Positions 31,019 through 40,191 are shown, counted from the first letter of the stretch. The stretch: 48,839 nucleotides of DNA from Candidatus Bathyarchaeota archaeon BA1 (GCA_001399805.1 LIHJ01000005.1:1-48839); one strand, 5' to 3'. Numbers and translations: made by a program. The notes: generated from the sequence alone by a model not told the origin.

Positions 31019-33946
31019 TCATCCCCAAAGGCCTAGGCCTATTTTTTGACCTATTTGTAAACGGTCGTTCTCCCAGTAAGGACGGGTTCTTAGATATTGA
31101 ATTTTGGCTTTTAGAAGGTCCATGTAGAAGTCATCTTCGCTTGGGTGCATCTTTCCCAGTATTCGGAAGGCGGTTTCGGGCCCTACCCCCTTCACTTGAA
31201 GGGCGATCAAGGCCCTTTTACCATAGCTGAGGATGAGATCTGCGGTGCGCCGAACGTGGCTGAGTTGCTCCAGCTCCTCCTCAACCAGCCCCTTACCCTC
31301 CAATCTTCGTTGGAGGATATCGCGAAGCTTGTTTGGGTTCTGATCTAAGCGGAGATATGCCAATAATCCTGATCCACATTTTTCGCAGGTTGGTTTCTCG
31401 GGAAGTTCTCGAATGCGCTTCTCCAGTGACAAGCTACCACATGAGACACATAAGAGCGATGTCTTCCTGGCTAAGACCACCCTTTTCATTCTTTCAATGT
31501 TGCTTAGGAGGACACGCTCCGGTGCCATGAGCTCTGGAATCTCAGAATATTTCGCCAGAATATGATATGCCAAGGGTGTGGGCTTCTCCAAGCGAAATAT
31601 GGTGCTGACTTTGATTTTCCCTTCCTTAACCTCCATCATGACACGCTTTACCGAGGGGATGTCCACCTTCTCCATCATGGCTTCTCTAAGGGTTTCCTCA
31701 TAGATTGGCGTCTTTTGGAATCGTTGAGGCAGTTGCGCAAGTCTCTCGGGCCCCATGGTCCTTCCACGTGGAAGCGCTCCAAAACGTTCCGCCACAAACT
31801 TCATCTTGTAGGAGAAGGGAAAACGGGCTTTAAGATAGTCGTCAAATGCCTTATCGACTTCCACTTCCGTTAACCTGAAAAGCATGGATGGTAGTTTCTC
31901 AAGGTCACGTGGCTCTGCCCTTCGAGGCATCTCGATGAGAACGCGATAGCCGTCGTTCCACCAGCCCGTGATGAGCTCATGATCTGAAAGAATGGAGTCA
32001 AAAACACAACCCAGAGTTCGATTCACCACCTCTCCAAAACACGCATGGATAATGATATACTTGTCGAATGCCTCAATGACCACGTGTTCATGGGTTGGGA
32101 GAGGGGCGCCCTGTTTCAAATGCTCATGGACCTCTTCGATTGGTTTAAGTAGCGTTGACTTGTCGGTGGAAAGCCTTTTTGCGAGTTTTTCAGCCATAAC
32201 CTCTGGTTTCTTCTCTTTATCCAGATCCTTGACTATTTCTGCTCGGAGTTTGCCCACCTCTAGAGCCAGGCTGAGTGGCACTGGAAGGATTTCGCCGTCC
32301 CAGCCAGGTATAGCTGCCATGGGGTCTTCGGATGGGACAACGTAAACAGTGCCTGTTTCATCCTCGATTTGGACGATCCTCCAAACTTTACCTCGGCATA
32401 TAAAACTGAGTCCTACGCGAGCTCGTAGCGCCATGAACTCGTCGCCGAGGGTGCCTATGGCCCGGTCTGAGAGGATGTCCACGATGGGGTATCGCCTCTC
32501 GTCTGGAATCATGGATAGGTTCTCGTAGTAGTAGGGTCTGGTCCTCAGGGTCTTCTTCAAGGTGTCTCCTTCCATGCGCAGTTCTCTTAATTTATGTAAA
32601 TAGCCAGCGACATCTAAAAGTTTAGCCTTGGAGAGATTTCGATATGGGTATGCCCGATGCAGTATTTCTAAAACTTGATTAACGGTTGTTCGCCGTTTGT
32701 CCAACAGTATTCCGGCGACTTGATGCGCCAATACATCCAAGGCATTCTCATGGATTAAAAGGGGCTCCAGACGGCTTTTGTAGGCGTTCCGCACCGTAGA
32801 AACCGCCTCAAGCGTGTCATCAGGGAACGCTGTGATGATGACACCCTTCGAGATGAGATCCAGCTTGTGTCCGCTTCTCCCCACGCGTTGAATGAGGCTG
32901 GACGCTTGTCTGGGTGAAAGATACTGAATAACTAGGTCCACATGCCCGATGTCGATGCCAAGCTCCAAGGTGCTGGTGCAAACAATTGCCTTAAGAGCCT
33001 TTGCCTTAAATTCATCCTCAATGAGCGCCCTCTCCTCCTTCGACAGGGACCCATGATGGACCGCTATGTCTGACGTGAGTTGATTGAATTTGTGTCCCAG
33101 CATCTCAGCGTTAGTTCGGCTGTTCACGAAGATGAGGGTGGATGTGTGCCTTTTTACCAGATCCGATATTCGCCGTATCCTGGCTGCAGCCTCCGGCGCT
33201 GTCCTCAATTTCTGAGCCAAATCGTAGTCCGGATCCTCTGGAATAGGGTGCTCCACCATGTACTGATAGCCTTTTGGCAGGGGCACTTCGATCACCTTGA
33301 TGTGGCGATGTGTCCCAGCAACGAATTTCGCGGCTTTTTGGGGGTTGCCGACTGTGGCGGATAAGCCAACCCTCTGGAATTCTCTCCCAACCACCTCAAA
33401 CAATCGTTCTAACGCGATCGTAAGCTGGGCCCCACGCTTATCAGCGGCGAGTTCATGCACCTCATCAACGATCACGTAGCGAACATGGCTGAGGTGACGT
33501 TGCATGCGACTGCCCGGTAAAATGGCCTGTAGGGTCTCCGGGGTGGTCACCAACATGTTGGGTGGGCGAAGCGCCTGCCTCCTACGAATCTTGATTTCGG
33601 TGTCGCCGTGCCGAACCTCAATGGAGATGCCTAGGTTCAGCGCCCAGTAAGAGAGACGCCTCACCAAGTCACGGTTGAGGGCTCGGAGCGGCGTGATGTA
33701 GAGGATGGATATGCCCCTTTTATCGGGTTGTTGAATGAAATTGGAGAAGATGGGGAGAAGCACAGCCTCTGTCTTTCCGCTTCCAGTGGGAGCAATCAAA
33801 AGAACGCTTCCCCCATCAAGAATGGTGGGGATAGCCTCAGCCTGTGGGGCGGTGGGCTCAGAAAATCCCAACTCAATCAAGGCGTTGCGCATTGGTTTAG
33901 AGAGTAAATTGAAAACGTTGGGATGCGTTGGTTCTCCTTCCATCAA
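31019..33946 (-). CDS. lhr: Lhr-type superfamily 2 helicase
   Basis: 975 residues (ATG at 33943 is the likely start; TTG at 33946 precedes it). Motifs in order are the Q-motif region FSEPTAPQAEAIP, Walker A APTGSGKTEA, motif Ia TPLRALNRDL, TTPETLQ, Walker B/DExH VDEVHE, SAT in VGLSATVG, IFVNSRTNAEM, ELGIDIGHVDLV and QRVGRSGH. The C-terminal half has the Lhr-specific winged-helix and beta domains, a zinc-binding CVSCG-CEKCG pair near residue 865, and a terminal helix-hairpin-helix (VKGVGPETAFRILGKM). Archaeal Lhr proteins unwind DNA and DNA-RNA hybrids and are linked to repair of stalled replication forks and RNA handling. Length and motifs are complete. It is transcribed alone. Confidence 0.93.
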   Translation of the reverse strand: MMEGEPTHPNVFNLLSKPMRNALIELGFSEPTAPQAEAIPTILDGGSVLLIAPTGSGKTEAVLLPIFSNFIQQPDKRGISILYITPLRALNRDLVRRLSYWALNLGISIEVRHGDTEIKIRRRQALRPPNMLVTTPETLQAILPGSRMQRHLSHVRYVIVDEVHELAADKRGAQLTIALERLFEVVGREFQRVGLSATVGNPQKAAKFVAGTHRHIKVIEVPLPKGYQYMVEHPIPEDPDYDLAQKLRTAPEAAARIRRISDLVKRHTSTLIFVNSRTNAEMLGHKFNQLTSDIAVHHGSLSKEERALIEDEFKAKALKAIVCTSTLELGIDIGHVDLVIQYLSPRQASSLIQRVGRSGHKLDLISKGVIITAFPDDTLEAVSTVRNAYKSRLEPLLIHENALDVLAHQVAGILLDKRRTTVNQVLEILHRAYPYRNLSKAKLLDVAGYLHKLRELRMEGDTLKKTLRTRPYYYENLSMIPDERRYPIVDILSDRAIGTLGDEFMALRARVGLSFICRGKVWRIVQIEDETGTVYVVPSEDPMAAIPGWDGEILPVPLSLALEVGKLRAEIVKDLDKEKKPEVMAEKLAKRLSTDKSTLLKPIEEVHEHLKQGAPLPTHEHVVIEAFDKYIIIHACFGEVVNRTLGCVFDSILSDHELITGWWNDGYRVLIEMPRRAEPRDLEKLPSMLFRLTEVEVDKAFDDYLKARFPFSYKMKFVAERFGALPRGRTMGPERLAQLPQRFQKTPIYEETLREAMMEKVDIPSVKRVMMEVKEGKIKVSTIFRLEKPTPLAYHILAKYSEIPELMAPERVLLSNIERMKRVVLARKTSLLCVSCGSLSLEKRIRELPEKPTCEKCGSGLLAYLRLDQNPNKLRDILQRRLEGKGLVEEELEQLSHVRRTADLILSYGKRALIALQVKGVGPETAFRILGKMHPSEDDFYMDLLKAKIQYLRTRPYWENDRLQIGQKIGLGLWG

Positions 33947-34010
33947 TCCTCTAGACCGCCCGCTAAATAGAGCAACCCCTTTGGGGGTTAACTTATTTAA
34001 TCTTTGACAG

Positions 34011-34121
34011 TTAAGTTAAACTCAACTTCATTTCGAGAGCCTTTGTCCTGGCTAGAGCCTCGAAGGCGGTTTCGGTGCCCAGCCTACTCACACTTTCCGC
34101 AAAAATAGACTGCAATTTCAT
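34011..34121 (-). pseudogene. Aminotransferase N-terminal stub
   Basis: From ATG at 34121 (GGGGAC just upstream) the frame reads KLQSIFAESVSRLGTETAFE then ALARTKALEMK and stops. S-R-L-G-T-E-T-A-F-E-x-L-A-R-x-K-A-L-E matches the first helix of class I/II PLP-dependent aminotransferases, which are about 400 residues; everything after is gone, and the Lhr gene begins 65 bases on. It follows the glutamine amidotransferase on the same strand, so a once longer operon was truncated here. Confidence 0.5.
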
Positions 34122-34176
34122 CGTCCCCATACATTTTGTGACATGGAGGACCATAAACGCTTTTCGAAACGTTAAT

Positions 34177-34965
34177 CTATATTGATATGCAATTGTAATC
34201 ATCCTCAGTTAAGATCGCAAGGGTGTTAAATGGAAGGACATCAAATTTATCTTGGTTAAGGTCAATGTAGGGCTTTATTGCCTCAAACCCCAGGGTTTCA
34301 CGTCCTTCTATTCCATAGTCTCTGTAGGATGTGAATAGCGACCCGAAGCCCCTTTTATTCGCAACCACGACCTTTCTTCCGTTACCTCTCCCACTCACAA
34401 CGTAGATTTTAGACGGTTGCGGAAGGAATAGGAAAGCGATGAGGTACATATTTTGAGGGTTCCCTGACAGCCTTTCGCATGTTTTTGATACTGCTTTGGG
34501 GATGTTCCCGTTCGAGTTGACGATTTCATCTTCGAGAAGATGAACTATAACCTCGGTGTCGTTTATTTTGTTATGTTCCTCATCAAAACTTGAAAACTCA
34601 TGGTGGCGGAGCTCACGCCAGATCTCCTCATAGTTGTATATCACACCGTTATGAATCAGGGCGATCCGTTTATCACAGCCGTAGAATGGATGGGCAAATT
34701 TGCTTTTACCGACGGGAGCGATTTTGGCAGGGTATCGAATGTGCCCTATGCCAATCTGACCACGAAGAACTTGGGACCAAGTCCCGTGAGCTGGGAAAAC
34801 CTCATTAACAGATCCGGTGTCCTTCATAAGGACTATTTCATTGTCTTGTATGGTGGCGATCCCTGCGCTCTCGAAACCCAAGCGGCATCTTTCCATTATT
34901 TCTAACATTTCGCGAAGGATGAGGGCCGCTTGCCGATCTCCAACATAGCCACAAATGCCGCACAA
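34177..34965 (-). CDS. Stand-alone class II glutamine amidotransferase domain
   Basis: 262 residues. It begins MCGICGYVG with the N-terminal Cys nucleophile of Ntn-type class II amidotransferases. IGHIRYPAKIAPVG, HPFYGCDKRIALIHNGVIYN and NDTEVIVHLLEDEI follow, containing the glutamine-binding Arg, Asn-Gly and Asp residues. No phosphoribosyltransferase or isomerase domain follows, so it is neither PurF nor GlmS. Such single-domain proteins (GlxB-like) release ammonia for a partner enzyme. It lies 25 bases after the opine-dehydrogenase-like gene on the same strand, and the remnant of an aminotransferase lies after it, suggesting an amino-acid-modifying operon. The partner that uses the ammonia is unknown. 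Confidence 0.85.
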   Translation of the reverse strand: MCGICGYVGDRQAALILREMLEIMERCRLGFESAGIATIQDNEIVLMKDTGSVNEVFPAHGTWSQVLRGQIGIGHIRYPAKIAPVGKSKFAHPFYGCDKRIALIHNGVIYNYEEIWRELRHHEFSSFDEEHNKINDTEVIVHLLEDEIVNSNGNIPKAVSKTCERLSGNPQNMYLIAFLFLPQPSKIYVVSGRGNGRKVVVANKRGFGSLFTSYRDYGIEGRETLGFEAIKPYIDLNQDKFDVLPFNTLAILTEDDYNCISI

Positions 34966-34990
34966 TGACTGTTCCTCCTTTAGGGTTTAG

Positions 34991-36163
34991 CTAAACTCGT
35001 CCTTCCATTAAAAACTTTTGCAGCTCCTCCTTGCTCATTTTGGATATCCCCAGTTTTTCGAGAGTTCTCCCTTCCTTCCAGTAGTTGGTCTGATTAATCA
35101 CTGACAGTAGTGTGATTTGGGTGTCAATGACTGGTGTGGGAACAGTTAATAGATCGCCCAACTGTGACACCGGAACTAAGCCATAAGGAATGTCCTCGGT
35201 CACGTAGCGGTCCTGCATGTCAAAGGGACCCTTAACGCCTGCAATTATGCCGGCGGTATCAAACGGTGCTTGGAAAATCTCAGCCATGGCACTCAGTGTT
35301 GATCTGAAAGCGTCTTCATCATACATGATCGGGTTCACACCCAAAGCCTTACCCACATCCAAAATTTCCTCATACACTGCTCTGATGACCCTTTGCACAG
35401 ATCGTGTTATCCCCTCCCTATAGAGGTAAAACTCCCCCCTCGAGTATTCGATGCGTCCGGCGTTCAGAAGTGTTGCAGGTGGATGAATGATGGGATTTGG
35501 GTTGCTCAAAGCAACCTCCACCACGTTGGTCCCGGAGATAATCTGATGCATTCTTAATCCGTCGATCTCCGTGATTGGGTAAATTTCCCTCAGGTCCTTC
35601 ACAACCTCCTCGGTGTTTTTTGCTGGGAATGCCGCCACAGAAAATTTTGTCGCAAGGAGCATGCAATCGACCTGAGCGGGACCGATAAGTCTACATCCAT
35701 AAGGGAGGGTGGACGTCTCCGCTAACACGATATCCCTTTCCACATGCTCCTCCTTCAGTATTCTCGCGAACTCAAGGGAGCCCATGTTCCCCGGCCACAA
35801 CACTATGGTTTGCCCGTCCCCCAAATAGGGAGCACAAACTTCCGCGAAGGCTTTATGCCCAAATGAGGGAACAACCACCATTATGAATTCCGCGTCTTTG
35901 ATAGCTTCCTGAATATTGGTCGTGACTCTATTTAGTTTTGCGGTGCCTCTTCTGGCCAAACCTGTGATTTCTATTTCTCCGCGTTTTAATGCCACCTCAA
36001 TGTTTTTCTTAAATCTTGGCAACTCATACATGCTCACTTCGTGACCCGCCAACGATAAATCGGCAGCCATCGCATGGGCACCATTCCCCCCGCCTAAAAC
36101 CGCAATCTTCCTCAAGCTCTTGCTCACCTCCAACACTTCATATTTCACTAAATTGTGGTTCAT
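34991..36163 (-). CDS. NAD(P)-dependent octopine/nopaline dehydrogenase family protein
   Basis: 390 residues from ATG at 36163; a TTG or GTG about 12 codons in with GGAG nearby may be the real start, since KIAVLGGGNGAHAMAADLSL (the Rossmann G-x-G-x-x-A) then falls at the expected place. VVVPSFGHKAFAEVCAPYL and ATKFSVAAFPAKNTEEVV complete the cofactor domain. IISGTNVVEVALSNPNPIIH and LLNAGRIEYS carry the helical-domain His-Asp type catalytic residues of opine dehydrogenases. The family condenses an amino acid with a 2-oxo acid reductively, or runs the reverse. Co-transcription with a glutamine amidotransferase suggests an unusual amino-acid product, possibly an opine-like or aminopolycarboxylate compound. 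The substrate is not predictable. Confidence 0.85.
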   Translation of the reverse strand: MNHNLVKYEVLEVSKSLRKIAVLGGGNGAHAMAADLSLAGHEVSMYELPRFKKNIEVALKRGEIEITGLARRGTAKLNRVTTNIQEAIKDAEFIMVVVPSFGHKAFAEVCAPYLGDGQTIVLWPGNMGSLEFARILKEEHVERDIVLAETSTLPYGCRLIGPAQVDCMLLATKFSVAAFPAKNTEEVVKDLREIYPITEIDGLRMHQIISGTNVVEVALSNPNPIIHPPATLLNAGRIEYSRGEFYLYREGITRSVQRVIRAVYEEILDVGKALGVNPIMYDEDAFRSTLSAMAEIFQAPFDTAGIIAGVKGPFDMQDRYVTEDIPYGLVPVSQLGDLLTVPTPVIDTQITLLSVINQTNYWKEGRTLEKLGISKMSKEELQKFLMEGRV

Positions 36164-36230
36164 CTATAAAAGGTGATGAAGGCTTAAAGCTATCAAAACG
36201 CAGGGAACGGCGAAAATTTTTGAAGGTGGC

Positions 36231-36488
36231 TTATCTCTCCCTTACAGGGCCACTCAGATAGGCCCAAAGCACCAGCACGATTGTCGTCAGCGTGGCGCCT
36301 GCAAACCCCGACAAGATCCACTCGGCTCGGAGGATTTCTGGAAAGCTCCGTATGATCACTGGAAGTATTCTACGGTAGACAAAGTTTGCTGCAACCCCAG
36401 CGATGAAGCCCAGCAAAGCAAATGACCCCATCACTTTTAACCTTCCGCCCATTATGGTCACCTTGTTGTAAGGTTTAAATTGGTACAT
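36231..36488 (-). CDS. Small two-span membrane protein
   Basis: 85 residues, more likely 73 from the internal ATG near 36452 that follows AAGGTGACC. Two transmembrane segments are seen: VMGSFALLGFIAGVAANFVY and LSGFAGATLTTIVLVLWAYL, with basic ends. It is divergent from the cdv cluster (about 185 bases apart). Function is unknown; its position next to a membrane-remodelling operon is suggestive but not evidence. Confidence 0.6.
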   Translation of the reverse strand: MYQFKPYNKVTIMGGRLKVMGSFALLGFIAGVAANFVYRRILPVIIRSFPEILRAEWILSGFAGATLTTIVLVLWAYLSGPVRER

Positions 36489-36672
36489 TTGAGCCTAACT
36501 TACACAATTTTGTCTATTGGGGACAGCGCTACTGACCCCTTTGCATGTGCTGATTTAAACCTCAAAACTCCCAAGCGATAGAGATATGCTGCATGTATAT
36601 ACTCCAATGTTTTCGGCATATTAAAAATGCAATAATACGTTTAAACAGCCTCTCCCATTGGAGGAATGTATA

Positions 36673-37326
36673 TTGTCAGAGAAATTTGCTAAGAAGTGGG
36701 GAGAGAAGGAAGTGGAAACGCCCTTCGCCACCAAGGTCAAAGAAGCAATCCGCCCCCCGGGTCCACTGAAGCCACGCCTTGATTTCGCAATTCGACGCAT
36801 TGAGTTGCAGATTCAGAGGTTAGATCAGGCAACCGATCGCTTCTCAGACCGCGACAAGTCCATCTTCGCCCGGATCGTCGATGCATACACAAAGCATGAC
36901 ATGCCACGCGCCAATATCTTTGCCAATGAGTTGGCCGAGATACGAAAGATGGAAAAAATGATCATGCACGCGAGACTTGCTTTAGAGCAGATTGTTCTCA
37001 GGCTAAGGACAGTTACAGAGCTTGGCGATGTTGTTAGCACCCTTGCCCCAGCGGTGGGTGTGCTACGAGGTGTCAGAACGGGAATGGCCAGCATTTTACC
37101 TGAGGCGGAGAAGGAGCTTGGGCAGATTGGAAACTTGCTCAGTGGCATCATCATAGACGCTGGACAGAGTACGGGATTAACCATAAACTTTGAGACAGCC
37201 AATGAAGATGCCCAAAGGATTCTAAATGAGGCCGCCACGGTTGCGGAACAGAGGATTAAGGAGAGGTTCCCAGAGTTGCCCGCTGGCATACCCGCTGTGG
37301 GTGAGAAGGCCCCAACCGGGACCTAG
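36673..37326 (+). CDS. cdvB: ESCRT-III-like division protein CdvB, paralogue 1
   Basis: 217 residues from TTG at 36673, chosen because GGAGG lies at 36661-36665; the TTG at 36658 would lie before that site. It is helical throughout: PRLDFAIRRIELQIQRLDQA, DRDKSIFARIVDAYTKHDMP and RANIFANELAEIRKMEKM form the long alpha1-alpha2 hairpin of ESCRT-III. A Pro-rich end, ERFPELPAGIP, resembles the MIT-interacting motif (MIM2) bound by CdvC. It lacks the C-terminal winged helix that recruits CdvA. CdvB-type proteins polymerise on membranes and drive archaeal cell division. First gene of cdvB-cdvA-cdvB-cdvC, with a TATA-like TTTAAA near 36640. Confidence 0.88.
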   Translation: MSEKFAKKWGEKEVETPFATKVKEAIRPPGPLKPRLDFAIRRIELQIQRLDQATDRFSDRDKSIFARIVDAYTKHDMPRANIFANELAEIRKMEKMIMHARLALEQIVLRLRTVTELGDVVSTLAPAVGVLRGVRTGMASILPEAEKELGQIGNLLSGIIIDAGQSTGLTINFETANEDAQRILNEAATVAEQRIKERFPELPAGIPAVGEKAPTGT

Positions 37327-37353
37327 CATCCATCAAGGTGAAGAGGTGAGGTC

Positions 37354-38067
37354 ATGTCTAAGCCTTCTCCCACCAACCCCTTTTTATTTATTGGCAAGTC
37401 GGTTAGGGATGAGTATGGGCGTCAAATCGGTCGGGTTGCATCTTTTACAACCAGCCCCAACGGACCGGTTAATGGCGTTTTCATTGAACATGGGGATGGA
37501 GAATTTCTCCGCTACCCAAGCAATCAGTTCAAAATGGATGACGATGGAGTTGTGCTTCTCTCACCGATTAAATCGAGGGTGAAGACCCTCTGCGACGATA
37601 TACCCCTCATTTGGCGGAAGGATCAGGCATTGGGTGACCTTTTGGAAAAGAAAAAGATCCCATCGGAGATGTTCAACGACCTCCACAAGAATTTTGAAAA
37701 CGCGTTAAATCAGCTGAAAGCCGATGCCCAAGCCGCCATAGAGAACATCGATAAACAAGTTGCCAAATGCGCCCAACAGATCACGGCGCTCAACTCAGCC
37801 ATGGTGTGTTTGGAGATAGAGCATGAGATTGGCAAAATCGATGATACACCCTACAAAACAGCCTTAGAGATGATACAAGGGTGTTTAAAAAAGGCGGTTG
37901 ATGAAAAAAGTGATCTTGAGGCGATGAAGAATAAGTTATCCAACATGCTTCTTGGAGAGGCCCCCGCGGTTGTAGTGAAAACGGAGACGGAGAAAGAGAA
38001 CCTTCCACCTCCCCCGGCTTCACCTACCCTTCCAGAACCCCCCGGCGTAGTTCACGTCAAAGCATGA
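37354..38067 (+). CDS. cdvA: Division protein CdvA
   Basis: 237 residues from ATG at 37354 with GAGGTGAGG upstream. Residues about 8-75 form the PRC-barrel-like domain (LFIGKSVRDEYGRQIGRVAS, VFIEHGDGEFLRY). A long coiled coil follows (MFNDLHKNFENALNQLKADA through LEAMKNKLSNML), and the tail is proline-rich (PPPPASPTLPEPPGVVHVKA). This order is that of CdvA, whose tail peptide (the ESCRT-III-binding E3B motif) completes the broken winged helix of CdvB. CdvA marks the division site and recruits CdvB to the membrane. It lies 27 bases after the first cdvB and 39 before the second. Confidence 0.88.
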   Translation: MSKPSPTNPFLFIGKSVRDEYGRQIGRVASFTTSPNGPVNGVFIEHGDGEFLRYPSNQFKMDDDGVVLLSPIKSRVKTLCDDIPLIWRKDQALGDLLEKKKIPSEMFNDLHKNFENALNQLKADAQAAIENIDKQVAKCAQQITALNSAMVCLEIEHEIGKIDDTPYKTALEMIQGCLKKAVDEKSDLEAMKNKLSNMLLGEAPAVVVKTETEKENLPPPPASPTLPEPPGVVHVKA

Positions 38068-38106
38068 GGAAGCAGATCTCGTAGGCCTCAGAAGCGGGCG
38101 GCGGGT

Positions 38107-38982
38107 GTGGTCAAAAGCCTTTTTCGCTCACCACAACTCGGGGAAGTAATTTTTCAAACAGTACATAAGCTAAAGATTCAACGCCTAAAACTGGAGCAGG
38201 TCACATTCAGACTGCGGGAAAGAGACAGGGTTCTTTTTGAAACATGTGCCATGGCCATCAGAAAGAAGAACAAGGAACGAGCCATAATTTGTGCCAATGA
38301 GTCGGCTGAGGTTAAGAAACTGCTTAACCTCGTGATGCAGAGCCAACTTGCCATAGAACGCATCATTTTGAGGCTCGAAACCCTCAGGGAATTGAGCGAT
38401 GTCATCATAGATCTGAAGCCAGCGCTTAGAGCCCTTCAAAGCGTGGCGAAGCATCTTGTTGAGGCCATGCCTGATGTTGCATCAGAGCTGGAGAAGCTGA
38501 ATGACAGCATCAGCGAGACATTGTCCATAACAAACATCCGTTCTCCGCAACCACTCATGCCCTTTGAGATGAGGACTCCTGGCAGCGAGGAAATCCTTAG
38601 AGAGGTTTCGACGCTTTTAGAACAGAAGTTGACCAGGGAGCTTCCAGAGCCGCCCGCTTCCCTCATCACTCCAGAGAAGGTTGAACCCGCAGAAAGTGTG
38701 AGGGAAATGATCCCCCTTGCCACTGGTTGCCCAGGACCAGAAGCTTATAGGCAAGGGGAGCCTCAAACGACCGTCTCCTATGAGGATGTGAAAATGCAAA
38801 GCCTCTCCTTCACAATTCAACGCTCTTCATCATTAGAAGACATCCTATTAGAGTATACAAAACGATGCAGAGGCAGAATCAACGTAGCTCAATGTGCGTT
38901 GGAATTAAACGTTCCCTCCAATGATGTGTTGAAGGCCCTGGAGAATCTTGGTGAGCAGGGAAAAATAAAGATTGAGCGGTGA
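38107..38982 (+). CDS. cdvB: ESCRT-III-like division protein CdvB, paralogue 2 with winged helix
   Basis: 291 residues from GTG at 38107 (GTG is also possible at 38110 in another frame). The ESCRT-III core is LGEVIFQTVHKLKIQRLKLE, RERDRVLFETCAMAIRKKN and RAIICANESAEVKKLLNLVM. A proline-rich linker (LPEPPASLITPEK) is a candidate MIM2 for the CdvC MIT domain. Residues about 242-291 (SLEDILLEYTKRCRGRINVA, PSNDVLKALENLGEQGKIKI) form the C-terminal winged helix that binds the CdvA tail. This makes it the CdvA-recruited CdvB, whereas the paralogue upstream lacks the winged helix and resembles CdvB1/B2. It ends directly before cdvC. Confidence 0.88.
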   Translation: MVKSLFRSPQLGEVIFQTVHKLKIQRLKLEQVTFRLRERDRVLFETCAMAIRKKNKERAIICANESAEVKKLLNLVMQSQLAIERIILRLETLRELSDVIIDLKPALRALQSVAKHLVEAMPDVASELEKLNDSISETLSITNIRSPQPLMPFEMRTPGSEEILREVSTLLEQKLTRELPEPPASLITPEKVEPAESVREMIPLATGCPGPEAYRQGEPQTTVSYEDVKMQSLSFTIQRSSSLEDILLEYTKRCRGRINVAQCALELNVPSNDVLKALENLGEQGKIKIER

Positions 38983-38983
38983 T

Positions 38984-40150
38984 ATGGTGAGCGCGTCTCA
39001 AGAGCTGGAAAAGGCAGCAACCAGCTATGCTATTGAGGCTGTTCGACTTGATAAACAGGGCTCCAGAGGAATGGCCATCACCATGTATCAGAAGGTCATA
39101 GAGACCCTCCTGAAACTTGTTCAGTTGTACCCCGATTATGGCTTAAACAAGGTCTACATTCAACGGGCCATGGCATATCAAGAAAGGATAAGAACGCTAC
39201 AGGGGACTGGGGTCTTCGTACCACAAATACTAGAAGAAAGGCCGCCTGAAGCCGCCATCCCCATGGAGGCAAAGAAGTCAAGTTATGATGAGCTCGTGTT
39301 GAAGGAAAAACCCGATGTGAAATGGGAGGAAGTGGTGGGTCTAGAGCAAGCAAAGAAAGCCATCAAGGAAGCCATCGTTTACCCAGTTCAGAGACCCGAC
39401 CTCTTCCCCTTGGGATGGCCCAGGGGCATCCTTCTATTCGGTCCGCCTGGCTGTGGAAAAACCTTGCTGGCCGCTGCCGTGGCCACGGAGATCGATGCAG
39501 CCTTCATTTCAGTGGACGCGGCTTCCATCATGTCCAAATGGCTGGGTGAGGCTGAACAAAATGTCGCCAGACTCTTCCTGTCAGCCAGAAAATCCGCTGA
39601 AGAGGGGCGCCCAGCCATTGTTTTCATCGATGAGCTTGACTCATTAATTGGGGTACGCTCAAGCGAGGTAGGCGGAGAGGTTAGGGTGCGTAATCAGTTT
39701 CTGAAGGAAACGGACGGCATAATCGATAAGGGTAAGGATCTTCACGTCTATGTGATCGGAGCCACCAACAAGCCTTGGTCCCTCGACTGGCCCTTCATAC
39801 GAAGATTTCAAAAGCGAATCTTGGTTCCACTGCCCGACTTTCCCGCCCGTTTATTAATGTTCCGACTATACACCAACGACCTGAATCTGGCCGCAGATGT
39901 AGACCTTCATGAGCTGGCCCGACTTTCTGAGGGATTTTCCGGAAGCGACATACGGGACGTGTGCCAGTCAGCGCATCTTAAAGCCATTGGGGAACTTTTT
40001 GAGTCGGGTCAAGCCAGCAACAAGCAAGCCCAGCCCAGACCCATATCCATGAGCGACTTTAAGATAATACTGGAGGAAAGAAAACCCAGCGTCTCACCAG
40101 ACATGCTAGCATCCTATACGCGCTGGTTTGAAGCCTTCAAGGCCCTTTAG
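38984..40150 (+). CDS. cdvC: Vps4-like AAA ATPase CdvC
   Basis: 388 residues from ATG at 38984, one base after the cdvB stop; a TTG at 38972 would overlap it. The N-terminal MIT three-helix domain (residues about 5-75: KAATSYAIEAVRLDKQGSRG, YQKVIETLLKLVQLYPDYGL) binds CdvB tails. The AAA core has WEEVVGLEQAKKAIKEAI, Walker A FGPPGCGKTLLAAAVA, the pore loop MSKWLGEAEQNV, Walker B IVFIDELDSL, sensor 1 IGATNKPWSLDW and the arginine finger in FIRRFQKRI. CdvC remodels and disassembles ESCRT-III filaments during constriction. The complete set in one operon points to ESCRT-based division in this organism. Confidence 0.92.
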   Translation: MVSASQELEKAATSYAIEAVRLDKQGSRGMAITMYQKVIETLLKLVQLYPDYGLNKVYIQRAMAYQERIRTLQGTGVFVPQILEERPPEAAIPMEAKKSSYDELVLKEKPDVKWEEVVGLEQAKKAIKEAIVYPVQRPDLFPLGWPRGILLFGPPGCGKTLLAAAVATEIDAAFISVDAASIMSKWLGEAEQNVARLFLSARKSAEEGRPAIVFIDELDSLIGVRSSEVGGEVRVRNQFLKETDGIIDKGKDLHVYVIGATNKPWSLDWPFIRRFQKRILVPLPDFPARLLMFRLYTNDLNLAADVDLHELARLSEGFSGSDIRDVCQSAHLKAIGELFESGQASNKQAQPRPISMSDFKIILEERKPSVSPDMLASYTRWFEAFKAL

Positions 40151-40191
40151 TTTCCACCGGTTCGACTTGAGGAAAGGACTCTGCTCGGAAA

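Noticed and set aside
34177..34965. PurF or GlmS amidotransferase
   Set aside because: The protein ends after the glutaminase domain; no phosphoribosyltransferase or SIS domain follows.
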